36,793 nucleotides of DNA from an uncultured Clostridia bacterium (GCA_947629485.1 CANRDX010000015.1:1-36793); one strand, 5' to 3'. Counted from the stretch's first letter, positions 23,412 to 32,231 are shown. Notes: generated from the letters alone by a model not told the origin. A program made the numbers and translations.

Positions 23412-24896
23412 TTACCTCTTGTTGATGAATTTTTTTCGGTTGTATTCGGCGCTCGCCGAAGTCTCCTCCGCGTCGAAAGGCTCCGTGGCCTCCAAAAACG
23501 CCTCTTCTTCGGGCGAACGGGCATATTCTTTCACGGAGAGCTGTTTTTCGATCGCAACGAGCTGTTCTTTGAGCGCGGCGACCTCCTCCTCACGGCCGGG
23601 CGGCGAGGCGGCAGGCTCCGCTTCCGTCTCCGTCTCCTCCGCGGCTTTCCCATAAGAATGGGAGAGGTAGAGGGAGAGCTTGGCGAGCGCAGGCCCCACA
23701 AGCTCGTAGAGAATGCTCGAAGAAAGGACGATGGTTTCGAGCACAGGCCCCATTGCGGCAATGGCGGGATCGGCGCTGCCTTCGAGGACGCGCGCCCCGA
23801 GCGCGGCAAGTCCGATCGCGACGCCCGCTTGGGGCGCGAGCGCCATGCCGAGATAATTTCTTACTTTTTTGTCCTTTTTGGTGACGGCGCACCCGAGGAA
23901 GGCGCCCGCGTACTTCCCGAGGAGCCGCACGAAGAAGTAGAGCACGCCGACGACGATGAGGGGCACGCCCACCGAGACGCTCGCCGTGCTGACGAGGGAA
24001 TCGAGCTGGAACCCGATGCCCGACTTCACGAAGAAGAGGAGCAGAATGGGCGGGCTGAAATAGTTGAGCTGTTTGAAGAGCTTGTCGTCGCCCGAGACGT
24101 TGATGTAGACGGTGCCCATCGCCATGCAGCCGAGCAGGGGAGAGACGTCTACCGCCGCGCCGATCCCGCAGATCGCGAAGAGGAAGGCGATGGATACGAT
24201 GAGGCGGTTATCGGTGGAGCGCTTCGCCATGAGGAATTTGAGAAGGAAGCCGAATACGATCCCGACGGCGATCATCATCACATTCCACGCGATGGGGAGG
24301 AGGACGTCGGCGGCGGAGAACCCTCCGCCCAGCGAGGCGAGCGCGATGGACACGGCGACGCTGTAAGCGATCAGGCTCACGACGTCGTCGAGCGCCACGA
24401 CGGAGAAGAGGGTATCCACAAAGTCGCCCTTTGCCCCCGTCTGGCGGATCGTCATCATCGTGGAAGCGGGCGCGGTCGCCGAAGCGAGCGCCGCGAGGAT
24501 GATGGAGAACGCAAGCCCCAGCCCCAAAATAAAGTAGGTGAGCACAAAGACGAGCACGGAGGCGAGGAGCGCTTCGAAGAGGGTGATCACCGCCACCTTC
24601 GCGCCGTTTCTTCTGAGCGTGGAGAAACGGAAATATTCTCCCACGCTGAACGCGATGAAGGCAAGCGCGATGTCGGAGATGAAATCCATTCCCTCCGAGA
24701 CGTATTCCGGCACCAAGTCGAGGCAGTAGGGGCCGAGCACGATCCCGACGAGGATATAGGCGGTCACATTGGGAAGGCGCAGAAGTTTTGTGATCCGCGT
24801 GCCCAAAAAACCCGCAAGCAACATGATCGCGACCGCAATGATCACGACGGGCACGGGCGAGGCTTCGGCTATTTTTTCGTAGAATCCATCCAACAT
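23412..24896 (-). CDS. cation/proton antiporter with C-terminal cytoplasmic tail
   Basis: 494 residues, about twelve membrane helices in the first ~400. The CPA-type core is recognisable: LRLPNVTAYILVGIVLGP near residue 39, and the ion-binding LDDVVSLIAYS (Asp-Asp pair) with SATAPASTMM before it. After the last helix comes an acidic tail of ~80 residues (Glu-rich, with EEEVAALKEQLVAIEKQL likely forming a coiled coil), which may regulate transport. The adjacent aspartates suggest Na+/H+ exchange, but K+/H+ is possible. No strong ribosome binding site is seen before ATG 24896. First gene of the operon with MgtC. Confidence 0.88.
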   Translation of the reverse strand: MLDGFYEKIAEASPVPVVIIAVAIMLLAGFLGTRITKLLRLPNVTAYILVGIVLGPYCLDLVPEYVSEGMDFISDIALAFIAFSVGEYFRFSTLRRNGAKVAVITLFEALLASVLVFVLTYFILGLGLAFSIILAALASATAPASTMMTIRQTGAKGDFVDTLFSVVALDDVVSLIAYSVAVSIALASLGGGFSAADVLLPIAWNVMMIAVGIVFGFLLKFLMAKRSTDNRLIVSIAFLFAICGIGAAVDVSPLLGCMAMGTVYINVSGDDKLFKQLNYFSPPILLLFFVKSGIGFQLDSLVSTASVSVGVPLIVVGVLYFFVRLLGKYAGAFLGCAVTKKDKKVRNYLGMALAPQAGVAIGLAALGARVLEGSADPAIAAMGPVLETIVLSSSILYELVGPALAKLSLYLSHSYGKAAEETETEAEPAASPPGREEEVAALKEQLVAIEKQLSVKEYARSPEEEAFLEATEPFDAEETSASAEYNRKKFINKR

Positions 24897-24967
24897 GTCA
24901 GTCTGTTTTCCGTTTTTTACAGGGCGGCGGCGCCTTCTTTGCCGTCTGCCGTATAAAGGTTAATGTA

Positions 24968-24996
24968 TTATAACAAACCCAAAGAGAAAATTCAAG
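24968..24996 (-). promoter_or_regulatory. promoter of the antiporter-MgtC operon
   Basis: On the minus strand TTGAAT (24996-24991), 17 bases, TATAAT (24973-24968). The leader to ATG 24896 is about 65 bases. Confidence 0.75.
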
Positions 24997-25101
24997 CATG
25001 TTTTGAAAAAAAAATCAAAAAATTTGCGTGCGCAACTCATAAATTGAAAGATATTTTCATTTGGTGCGAAAGCAGGGGCGGGCGCGCCGCCGCGAGGCTA
25101 T

Positions 25102-25134
25102 AAAAAACCGTCCCGCGGCAAGCCCGCAGAACGG
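25102..25134 (-). terminator. intrinsic terminator of the second antiporter gene
   Basis: On the minus strand CCGTTCTGCGGGC pairs with GCCGCGGGACGG (imperfect) and is followed by TTTTTTA, about 30 bases after the stop codon. Confidence 0.8.
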
Positions 25135-25162
25135 CGCGACTTCTCTTTGAAGGGTTTGTTTC

Positions 25163-26425
25163 CTACATGGTCTCTCCCCATTCGGGCGGGGAGAGCGGGG
25201 GCTTTTTGGGCGCCGCCTCTTTCTTATAGCTCCATTTGAGCAGAATGGGCGTGAGCACGGAGGAGAGAAGAATGATGAGGAACACGAAGGGATAGACGGC
25301 TCCCGAGACAAGCCCCGCCGTGACGCCCCGCTCCGCACAGATGAGAATGACTTCGGCGCGGACCATCATGCCAAGCCCCGTGCGCACGCTGTCCATCCAC
25401 GAGAACTTGCACAGCTTCGCGCCCAGCCCGCAGCCGAGGAATTTCCCCGCGAGCGCGGCGACGACATACACCGCGCCGAAGGCGAGGAAGGAGGGCGTGA
25501 TGCCCGAGAAATCGAGATTCATGCCGATGGAGGCGAAAAACACGGGCGAGAAGAAGAGATAGCCCATCGTATCCACCTTGTTTTCGACGTAAGGGGTCTC
25601 CGAGAGGGTGCCGCCGAGCAGGATCCCCGCGACATACGCGCCCGTGATATCCGCCACGCCGAAGATCTTCTCCGCGCAGTACGCATAGAAGAAGCAGGCG
25701 GCGAGCGAGATGATGGGCACTCTGCGGTTGTGGGGCGCGCGGCGCTCCATGATATCGAAGATCTTCCGGAGCGCCACGCCGAGCGCGATCGCCGCCGCAA
25801 AGAATACGACGATCTTGATGGCGACGAGGGCGGCGTTGGGATCGAACCAATCCCAGCCCGCATTCTCTCCCCCCGAGGAAAAACCCGTGAGGACGGAGAG
25901 AACGATGATGCCGATCACGTCGTCGATGACAGCCGCCGCGACGACGGACGTCCCGAGCTTGGTATCGAGCTTTCCGAGTTCTTTCAGAACGGCGACGGTG
26001 ACGGAGACGGAGGTCGCCGTGAGAATGGCGCCGTAGAAGAGCCACGAGAGCAGACCTTCGCCGGGCATGAAGAGGAAGGCGACGAGCGTCCCCAGCCCCA
26101 TTGGGACGACGACGCCGAAAAGGGTAATGACGACGGCGGCGCCGCCCGTCTGTTTGAGTTTTTTGAGGTCGGTGCCCAGCCCCGTCGAGAACATGATGAG
26201 CACGACGCCGATCTTTCCGATGATCGCGATGCCCTTCTTCACATCTTCGCCGAAAAAGGCTTGGCGCAGGGGCGCCCACGGGATATAGTTGATACAGCCG
26301 ATCAGCACGCCCGCGACGAGCATGCCGATGACGGCGGGCATTCCGATCTTGTGCGCGCCCAGCCCCATCAGCTTGGAGAGGAGCAGGATGAGGGCGAGCG
26401 GAAGAAGAACTTCAAAGGCTTCCAT
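25163..26425 (-). CDS. cation/proton antiporter (CPA2, NapA-like)
   Basis: 420 residues with about twelve to thirteen membrane helices. The N-terminus has KIGMPAVIGMLVAGVLIG, the sixth helix region has TATSVSVTVAVLKELG, and AAAVIDDVIGIIVLS carries the Asp-Asp pair of electrogenic Na+/H+ antiporters such as NapA. GVADITGAYVAGILLGGT and MMVRAEVILI complete the CPA2 pattern. It ends in a short Lys/Pro-rich tail. It is related to, but clearly different from, the neighbouring antiporter and lacks the long acidic tail. It has its own promoter and terminator. Only a weak AGAGA precedes the start codon. Confidence 0.9.
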   Translation of the reverse strand: MEAFEVLLPLALILLLSKLMGLGAHKIGMPAVIGMLVAGVLIGCINYIPWAPLRQAFFGEDVKKGIAIIGKIGVVLIMFSTGLGTDLKKLKQTGGAAVVITLFGVVVPMGLGTLVAFLFMPGEGLLSWLFYGAILTATSVSVTVAVLKELGKLDTKLGTSVVAAAVIDDVIGIIVLSVLTGFSSGGENAGWDWFDPNAALVAIKIVVFFAAAIALGVALRKIFDIMERRAPHNRRVPIISLAACFFYAYCAEKIFGVADITGAYVAGILLGGTLSETPYVENKVDTMGYLFFSPVFFASIGMNLDFSGITPSFLAFGAVYVVAALAGKFLGCGLGAKLCKFSWMDSVRTGLGMMVRAEVILICAERGVTAGLVSGAVYPFVFLIILLSSVLTPILLKWSYKKEAAPKKPPLSPPEWGETM

Positions 26426-26488
26426 AAAAACGTCTCTTTTGTCGCGGAGCGCGGCGATCCCGCGCGTTCCCTTTGCAGACCTTTCCTA

Positions 26489-26516
26489 ATTATAATCCTT
26501 TTTTTTAGAAAATCAA
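26489..26516 (-). promoter_or_regulatory. promoter of the second antiporter gene
   Basis: On the minus strand TTGATT (26516-26511), 16 bases of A-rich spacer, TATAAT (26494-26489). The leader is about 57 bases. Confidence 0.7.
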
Positions 26517-26595
26517 CTGTTTTTTTCCGCTTTTTTCATATCTCGGAAAAAAGTGTAACGGACGGATTTTTGAGCGATTTCTCCCCCCGCAAGGC

Positions 26596-26624
26596 TTGCT
26601 TTTTCCGCGCCGTCCTGTTATAAT
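26596..26624 (+). promoter_or_regulatory. promoter of the mrnC-gpsA run
   Basis: TTGCTT (26596-26601), 17 bases, TATAAT (26619-26624). ATG 26635 lies 10 bases after the -10 box, so the 5' leader would be about 4 bases. Confidence 0.75.
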
Positions 26625-26634
26625 AGGAAAGAAC

Positions 26635-27060
26635 ATGTCAAGTCTGAATTCGCCCGTCGATCGGGAACGGGCAAGAACGATGAATCCCGTGGTGCTCGCC
26701 TTTGTGGGCGACGCCGCCTATACGCTCTATGTGCGCCGAAGGCTCGCCCTCGGGCACGCCTCCAAGACGGGCGCGCTCAACAAACTCTCGGCGGAGCAGG
26801 TCTCCGCGCACGGGCAGAGCGAGGCGCTCGAACGCATTCTTCCCCTTCTCACCGAGGAGGAAGAGGCGGTGTTCCGCCGCGGCAGAAACGCCAAGAAGCC
26901 GACGAAGAGCAAAAACGCTTCGATCGCCGAATACGTCCGTTCCACGGGTTTTGAAGCGCTCCTCGGCTTTCTCTATCTCACGGGGCAGGACGAGCGGATC
27001 GAAACGCTCTTCTTCCCCGAAGCGGAGACGGGAACGTTCAAATCGGGAGAAGAAGAATGA
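26635..27060 (+). CDS. mrnC: Mini-ribonuclease III
   Basis: MrnC trims 23S rRNA precursor ends; it is an RNase III catalytic domain without the double-stranded RNA-binding domain. The 141 residues contain AFVGDAAYTLYVRRRL near residue 20, the EEEEAVFRRGRNAK segment, and FEALLGFLYLTGQDER near the C-terminus, all as in the Bacillus protein. ATG 26635 is predicted almost leaderless; the in-frame ATG 26680 would give a shorter N-terminus closer to some homologues and is a real alternative. The TGA overlaps the rlmB start. In Bacillus subtilis mrnC also precedes rlmB, as here. Confidence 0.92.
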   Translation: MSSLNSPVDRERARTMNPVVLAFVGDAAYTLYVRRRLALGHASKTGALNKLSAEQVSAHGQSEALERILPLLTEEEEAVFRRGRNAKKPTKSKNASIAEYVRSTGFEALLGFLYLTGQDERIETLFFPEAETGTFKSGEEE

Positions 27061-27767
27061 TCACAGAGGGAAGAAACGCCGTTTTGGAACTTCTCAAAAC
27101 GGATAAAACGATAGAGAAGATCTTGCTCGAAAAGGGCGCGCAGGGCACGCTCGGCAAGATCTTCGCAGAGGCGCGCAGGAAGGGCGTGCGGGTGCAGTTC
27201 GTGGAGCGCGCCGTGCTCGACAGGGCGAGCGCGGACAAGCGTCATCAGGGTGTCGTTGCCTACACGACGGATTTCCGCTATGCCGATCTTCACGCGCTCG
27301 GCGGGGAAGGGGAGAGCCTTCTCGTTCTTTGCGACGGCGTCGAGGACGTGCACAACCTCGGCTCCATTCTGCGCGTTGCGGAATGCGCGGGCGCCGAGGG
27401 CGTCGTCATTCCCTCCGCAAAAAGCGCGAGCGTGACGGAAGCCGTCGTCCGGATCTCGGCGGGGGCGGCGGAGCATATCCCCGTCGCGAAGGTCTCCTCG
27501 ATCAACGCCGCGATCGACGAACTCAAAGCGCGCGGCTATTGGGTCTATGCGCTCGAAGCGGGCGGGGAGAGCATCTATTCCGCCTCGCTCTCGGGGAAGG
27601 TCGCCCTCGTCGTCGGCGGCGAGGACTGCGGCGTGCACCGTCTCACGCGCGAAAAGTGCGACGGCGTGCTCTCCATTCCGCTGTTCGGCAAAGTCAACTC
27701 TCTCAACGCTTCCGTGGCGCTCGGGATCGCCGTCTATGAGGTGGTGCGTGCAAGACTTGGGAAATGA
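27057..27767 (+). CDS. rlmB: 23S rRNA (guanosine-2'-O-)-methyltransferase RlmB (SpoU/TrmH family)
   Basis: 236 residues. The N-terminal substrate-binding part has EGRNAVLELL, then the SPOUT knot domain with DGVEDVHNLGSILRVAECAG, VVGGEDCGVHRL and the C-terminal SIPLFGKVNSLNASVALGIA, the three SpoU motifs. The protein methylates a guanosine ribose in 23S rRNA; the exact target in Firmicutes is inferred from family. It overlaps mrnC by 4 bases and sigH by about 20, so translation of the three is probably coupled. Confidence 0.93.
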   Translation: MITEGRNAVLELLKTDKTIEKILLEKGAQGTLGKIFAEARRKGVRVQFVERAVLDRASADKRHQGVVAYTTDFRYADLHALGGEGESLLVLCDGVEDVHNLGSILRVAECAGAEGVVIPSAKSASVTEAVVRISAGAAEHIPVAKVSSINAAIDELKARGYWVYALEAGGESIYSASLSGKVALVVGGEDCGVHRLTREKCDGVLSIPLFGKVNSLNASVALGIAVYEVVRARLGK

Positions 27768-28311
27768 AAAAGACGAAGCGCTCGTTTCGCGCGCAAGGGC
27801 GGGCGACGCGGGCGCGACGGAGGAACTTCTCCGCCGCTACAAGAACACGGTGCGCGGCTGTGCGCGCAAGTTTGCCTTCAATCTCCTCGCCGAAACGGAC
27901 GATCTCGTGCAGGAGGGCATGATCGGGCTTTACGCCGCCATCGGCAGTTACAGCCCCACCGCGGGCAAGAGCTTTAAAAATTTCGTGTACACCTGCGTCG
28001 TCAGGCGGATATACAGTTATCTTCGCTATGTCAACCGCCGCAGACCGGAGGGCGAACGCGCCGAGATCGATCCAGAGAGCATTCCAGAGGGCGCAACGCC
28101 CGAGGATCTGCTTCTCGACGTGGAATCGGACGCGGAATTCCGCCTGCGGCTCGCGCAGACGCTCTCCGATTTCGAGTTCCGCGTCGTTTCGCTGTATCTC
28201 GAAGGTTGGAGCTACGCGCGCATCTCGGAGGCGACGGGCAAAGAGATCAAGAGCATCGACAACGCGCTCGCCCGCGCCAAGAAAAAATTACAGAAGGCTT
28301 TCACCGCATGA
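27748..28311 (+). CDS. sigH: RNA polymerase sigma factor, sigma-H-like
   Basis: 187 residues starting at GTG 27748, which has GAGGT 6 bases upstream inside rlmB; ATG 27736 in frame is the alternative. Region 2 is visible as ETDDLVQEGMIGLYAAIGSY, followed by FKNFVYTCVVRRIYSYLR, and region 4 as LSDFEFRVVSLYLEGWSYAR with KSIDNALARAKKKLQKAF. This closely follows Bacillus sigma-H in length, pattern and genomic position (downstream of mrnC and rlmB), although yacP is missing between them. Sigma-H drives early sporulation and transition-state genes in spore formers; whether this organism sporulates cannot be told here. Confidence 0.85.
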   Translation: MQDLGNEKDEALVSRARAGDAGATEELLRRYKNTVRGCARKFAFNLLAETDDLVQEGMIGLYAAIGSYSPTAGKSFKNFVYTCVVRRIYSYLRYVNRRRPEGERAEIDPESIPEGATPEDLLLDVESDAEFRLRLAQTLSDFEFRVVSLYLEGWSYARISEATGKEIKSIDNALARAKKKLQKAFTA

Positions 28312-28328
28312 GGTGAAGAAGGAGAACA

Positions 28329-30068
28329 ATGTCGCATCTTTCCCTTTACAGAAGATTCCGTCCCGAGACGTTCGATAAGATCGTAAGGCAGGAGCACGTC
28401 GTCCGCATTCTCAAAAATCAGATCGCGAGCGGCGCGGTGGGGCATGCCTATCTCTTCACGGGGCCGCGCGGAACGGGCAAGACGACGATCGCCCGCATCT
28501 TTGCGCGCGCCGTCAACTGCGAACACCCGTCAGACGGATCGCCCTGCGGGACGTGTCCCGTCTGCCGCGCGCTTTCCGAAGGCTCGCTGGATATCGTCGA
28601 GATCGACGCCGCTTCCAACAACGGCGTGAACGAGATGCGCGATCTCCGCGAGAAGGTGCAGTATCCCCCCGTGACGGGCAGGTATAAAGTCTATATCGTA
28701 GACGAAGTCCACATGCTCACGGACGCCGCCTTCAACGCGCTTTTGAAAACGCTCGAAGAGCCGCCCGCACACGCGATCTTCATTCTCGCCACGACGGAGC
28801 CGCAGAAGATCCCCGCGACCATTCTCTCGCGCTGTATGCGGCTGGACTTCAAGCTCATCCCCGAAGAGGATCTCGAAAAACATCTCTCGGGCATTCTCGA
28901 CGAAATAGGCAAGCCGTACGATCGGGAAGCTGTCGCGGCGATCGCCCGCGCGGGCGCGGGGAGCGACCGCGATATGCTCTCCATTGCGGAGGCGTGCGTC
29001 GTCTATGCAGACCGTCTCACCTACGACGCCGTTTGCGCCGTGCTCGGGGCGGCGGATTTTCACGAGACCGCAAAGTTGGTGCGCGCCATGCTCACGGGCG
29101 ATCACACCGCTTCCATCGCCGCGCTCGAAGGGATCCTCGCCGAAGGGAAGGCGGTCGGCGTGCTTCTCAAAGATATTTTACAGCTTTTGAACCGCGTCAC
29201 GGTCGCAAAGACGTGTAAAAATGCCGAAAAACTCCTTGCGCTCCCGGGCAGGCTGTTCTCCGTCGTCAAGGAGATCGCCGACGCCGCGGAGGGCAGCGCG
29301 GTGCTCCGCGCGACGGAGATCCTCATCCGCACGGAGAACGAATTGCGCTTCGTCTCCTCGCCCCGTATCGCGTTAGAGACCGCCGTCTTGCGCGTCTCCC
29401 GCCCCGAGGCGGAACGCGACGTTAGCGCGCTGCTCGTGCGTATCGATAAGTTGGAACGCGAACTTGCGGAACTGAAATCGGCGCCCGTTTCTGCGCCCGT
29501 TTCTGCGGCGCCCGCTCCCGCACCCGCGCCCGCCGCAACGCAAACGGACGGGTCGGCGGACGACGATTGGCAATTCCCCACGGAGGAACCCGTGTTTGCG
29601 GAGGCGTATTTTTCCGACGAACCTTTGCCCGCCGCGCCCCTGCCTGCGCCTTCGGTACAGCCCAAGACGCCCGCGCCCGCGGTCAAAGCAGAACCTTCCG
29701 CGCCCGCGGCGCAAACGGTACCCGCGGCGACGGCGGAAGACGGCAAGACGGAGAACATGACGGCGGAGGGGGCGTACGGCAAGTTCATGCGTACGCTGCG
29801 CAAGACGTCGCGCAGCGGCGTCCTCTTCACGATGTGTTCCGATCTTGCCGCCTGCTACGAGGGGGAAACGCTCGTGCTCTACACCGATTCGGATACGATC
29901 TGCGCCGCGCTCAACAGGGAGGAACACCGCAAGATCATGGCGGACGTGTTCGCGCAGATCGGCGTCTCTTCCTTCGAGGTGAAAAGGCGGGGCGCCGCTC
30001 CCGCGGCGCGCGACGCGGTGGAAGAGCTTAAAAACAATTTCAGGGACTATCCCGTGGAGATCAAATAG
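28329..30068 (+). CDS. dnaX: DNA polymerase III subunit gamma/tau
   Basis: DnaX is the clamp-loader ATPase of the replicative polymerase. 579 residues: Walker A GPRGTGKTT at 45-53, zinc-binding Cys64, Cys73, Cys76 and Cys79, Walker B VDEVH at 124-128, and the TILSRC sensor segment. Then comes the helical collar domain, an Ala/Pro-rich linker (about 385-470) and a C-terminal tau-type domain of ~100 residues. A GGAGAA site precedes ATG 28329. I see no A-rich slippery heptamer in the gene, so a separate gamma form by frameshift is not suggested. It lies 17 bases after sigH and 12 bases before ybaB. Confidence 0.96.
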   Translation: MSHLSLYRRFRPETFDKIVRQEHVVRILKNQIASGAVGHAYLFTGPRGTGKTTIARIFARAVNCEHPSDGSPCGTCPVCRALSEGSLDIVEIDAASNNGVNEMRDLREKVQYPPVTGRYKVYIVDEVHMLTDAAFNALLKTLEEPPAHAIFILATTEPQKIPATILSRCMRLDFKLIPEEDLEKHLSGILDEIGKPYDREAVAAIARAGAGSDRDMLSIAEACVVYADRLTYDAVCAVLGAADFHETAKLVRAMLTGDHTASIAALEGILAEGKAVGVLLKDILQLLNRVTVAKTCKNAEKLLALPGRLFSVVKEIADAAEGSAVLRATEILIRTENELRFVSSPRIALETAVLRVSRPEAERDVSALLVRIDKLERELAELKSAPVSAPVSAAPAPAPAPAATQTDGSADDDWQFPTEEPVFAEAYFSDEPLPAAPLPAPSVQPKTPAPAVKAEPSAPAAQTVPAATAEDGKTENMTAEGAYGKFMRTLRKTSRSGVLFTMCSDLAACYEGETLVLYTDSDTICAALNREEHRKIMADVFAQIGVSSFEVKRRGAAPAARDAVEELKNNFRDYPVEIK

Positions 30069-30080
30069 TTAGGAGGACTT

Positions 30081-30422
30081 ATGTCATACGGTAGAGGCGG
30101 CGGCATGGGAGGCGGCAATATGCAAAATCTCATGAAACAGGCGCAAAAGATGCAGGAAGAAATGCAGGTGACGGAGAAGTTGCTCGACGAATGGGAGATC
30201 GTCGGCACCGCGGGCGGCGAAGCGGTCGTCGTGTATATGAACGCGAAGAAGGTCATCGACGGCATCGAGATCGACGAGGCGGTGATCGACCCCGAGGACG
30301 GGGAGATGCTCGAAGATCTCGTTCTCGCCGCCATTCGCGACGGCTACAAGAAGGCGGACGCCGTGTATCAGGAAAAGATGGCGAAGTTCTCGGGAATGGG
30401 CGGCATGGGAGGACTCTTCTGA
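30081..30422 (+). CDS. nucleoid-associated protein YbaB/EbfC
   Basis: 113 residues. A Gly/Met-rich N-terminus ([12 protein letters not shown]) precedes the family core: [14 protein letters not shown], then the beta strands [20 protein letters not shown] and the [16 protein letters not shown] helix. YbaB proteins are small dimeric DNA-binding proteins, usually encoded between dnaX and recR as here. AGGAGG lies 5 bases before the ATG. Confidence 0.94.
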   Translation: MSYGRGGGMGGGNMQNLMKQAQKMQEEMQVTEKLLDEWEIVGTAGGEAVVVYMNAKKVIDGIEIDEAVIDPEDGEMLEDLVLAAIRDGYKKADAVYQEKMAKFSGMGGMGGLF

Positions 30423-30423
30423 C

Positions 30424-31017
30424 GTGGAAGTTTTTATCGAACCGATCGGAAGACTGATGAACGAGTTTTCCAAACTGCCCGGTGTGGGGAAAAAGACGGC
30501 GCAGCGCTACGCCTATCGCGTCATTTCCATGTCCGAAGGGGAGGCGCGCGCCTTCTCCGAAGCCATTTTAGACGTCAAGCGGCGCGTCCGTTTCTGCAAG
30601 ATATGCGGAAATTTCACCGAGGAGGAGGTCTGCGGGATCTGCAAAACGCGCGATCGCTCCTTAATTTGCGTCGTGAAAGAGCCGAAAGACGTGATCGCCC
30701 TCGAAAAACTGCATGAATACAAGGGCGTCTACCATGTTCTGCACGGGGTCATCGATCCCATGAACGGCGTGGGGCCGAACAATATCCGTATCAAGGAACT
30801 TCTGGAACGCGTGGGCGGCGGGCAGGTGCAGGAAGTCATCATGGCGACCAATCCCGACGTAGAGGGAGAGGCGACCGCGCTCTACATCGCAAAACTTTTG
30901 AAACCGCTCGGGGTGAAGGTCACCCGTATCGCGCACGGCGTGCCCGTGGGAAGCGAGCTTGAATATGCCGACGAGGTGACGCTCGCCCGTGCGCTGAAAG
31001 ACAGAAAGGAAATATAG
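30424..31017 (+). CDS. recR: recombination protein RecR
   Basis: RecR works with RecO and RecF in gap repair. 197 residues, the usual size. The helix-hairpin-helix segment [14 protein letters not shown] is at 18-31, zinc ligands are Cys58, Cys61, Cys70 and Cys73, and the Toprim domain carries [12 protein letters not shown] and [15 protein letters not shown]. It starts with GTG 30424, one base after the ybaB stop; the nearest GGAGG is rather far upstream (about 12 bases), so coupled translation is likely. Confidence 0.96.
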   Translation: MEVFIEPIGRLMNEFSKLPGVGKKTAQRYAYRVISMSEGEARAFSEAILDVKRRVRFCKICGNFTEEEVCGICKTRDRSLICVVKEPKDVIALEKLHEYKGVYHVLHGVIDPMNGVGPNNIRIKELLERVGGGQVQEVIMATNPDVEGEATALYIAKLLKPLGVKVTRIAHGVPVGSELEYADEVTLARALKDRKEI

Positions 31018-31041
31018 GCGCGCTTGCGCAAGGAGAACAGA

Positions 31042-32016
31042 ATGAAAATATCGGTGCTTGGCTGCGGCAGATGGGGTTCGTTTATCGCATGGTATCTCTC
31101 CCGCCGCGGATACGAGGTCACAAGCTGGGGGCCTGAGGAGGATTTTTCCTATCAGATCTTAAAACAGACGGGGCGCAACGAATATGTCGCCCTTGACGAT
31201 CGGATCCGCCTTACCGCCGATCTCGGCAAGGCGATCAGGAGCGCGGAGATCATCGTGATCTCCATTTCTTCGCAGGGACTGCGTGGCTTCATGAAGCGCG
31301 TCATGCACCACTCCGTCAAAGACAAGGTGTTCGTCCTCTGCATGAAGGGGATCGAGGATCACACGGGCAAACGCCTCTCCGAGATCATGGTGGAAAGCGG
31401 CGTCTCGCCCGAAAAGATCGCCGTTTGGGTCGGTCCCGGGCACATTCAAAGTTTTGTGAAGGGGATCCCCAACTGCATGGTGATCGATTCCGAAAACGAG
31501 ACGCTCAAACGCCGCCTTGCGGATAGCTTCGGCTCCGATCTCATCCGTTTCTACTACGGCGAGGATCTCATCGGCACCGAGATCGGCGCTGCCGCCAAGA
31601 ACGTGATGGGCATCGCCGCGGGCGCGTTAGACGTCCTGTGTCCGCCCCTCAAAGGCCCGCTCATGGCGAGGGGGGCAAGGGAGGTTTCCCGCCTCATCAA
31701 AGCGATGGGGGGCAACCCGCTCTCCGCGTACGGCCTCGCCCACCTCGGCGATTACGAGACCACGCTCTTTTCGCCCTATTCTCACAATCGCGCCTATGGG
31801 GAGAGCGTCGCGAAGGGGGAGACCTTCTCCAAACTCGCCGAGGGCGTCATGACCTCGAAGGCGATGAAGTATCTCGGCGAAAAGTACGGCGTGGAGCTGC
31901 CCATCACCGACGCAGTCTGTTCGGTTTGCTTCGGCGAAGGGGACGGCGAAACGCGCTGCCGCGCCGCCATCGACAAGCTCTTTATGCGCCCGACGATCTC
32001 GGAATGGGGCGAATGA
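31042..32016 (+). CDS. gpsA: glycerol-3-phosphate dehydrogenase [NAD(P)+]
   Basis: GpsA reduces dihydroxyacetone phosphate to glycerol-3-phosphate for phospholipid synthesis. 324 residues from ATG 31042, with AAGGAG upstream. The N-terminal Rossmann motif is GCGRWG (7-12), and catalytic Lys186 lies in GAAAKNVMGIAAG. The usual GPSFAxE loop is replaced by WVGPGHIQSFVKGIPN, and the usual GLGDL segment by AHLGDYETTLFSPYSHNR, so this is a divergent branch of the family. It is the last gene of the mrnC run, 24 bases after recR. A weak hairpin (TCCCAC / GTGGGA, 32078-32096) follows. Confidence 0.88.
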   Translation: MKISVLGCGRWGSFIAWYLSRRGYEVTSWGPEEDFSYQILKQTGRNEYVALDDRIRLTADLGKAIRSAEIIVISISSQGLRGFMKRVMHHSVKDKVFVLCMKGIEDHTGKRLSEIMVESGVSPEKIAVWVGPGHIQSFVKGIPNCMVIDSENETLKRRLADSFGSDLIRFYYGEDLIGTEIGAAAKNVMGIAAGALDVLCPPLKGPLMARGAREVSRLIKAMGGNPLSAYGLAHLGDYETTLFSPYSHNRAYGESVAKGETFSKLAEGVMTSKAMKYLGEKYGVELPITDAVCSVCFGEGDGETRCRAAIDKLFMRPTISEWGE

Positions 32017-32231
32017 GAGGGAAATCGTAAAAAATTGTCCGCAAAAAGAGTACTATGCCAGACATAATCGGCGAAAATCCCACCGAAAACGTGGGAAAAC
32101 AGTCCGTTTTTCGTACTCCTGCCACGATCGACGCCGCCCAAAAACAAGAAAGCGCGCCTCACCTTTCTTTCCCTGCGGCAGGAAAAGAGGGCATATTTCT
32201 GAAAAAAAATTTCAAACAGGCGAAAGAATGC

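Noticed and set aside
23658-24956. 432-codon plus-strand frame
   Set aside because: Antisense to the first antiporter; His/Asp/Glu-rich low-complexity product typical of shadow frames.
28329-30068. Programmed frameshift in dnaX
   Set aside because: No A-rich slippery heptamer seen; the full-length tau-type frame is open throughout.
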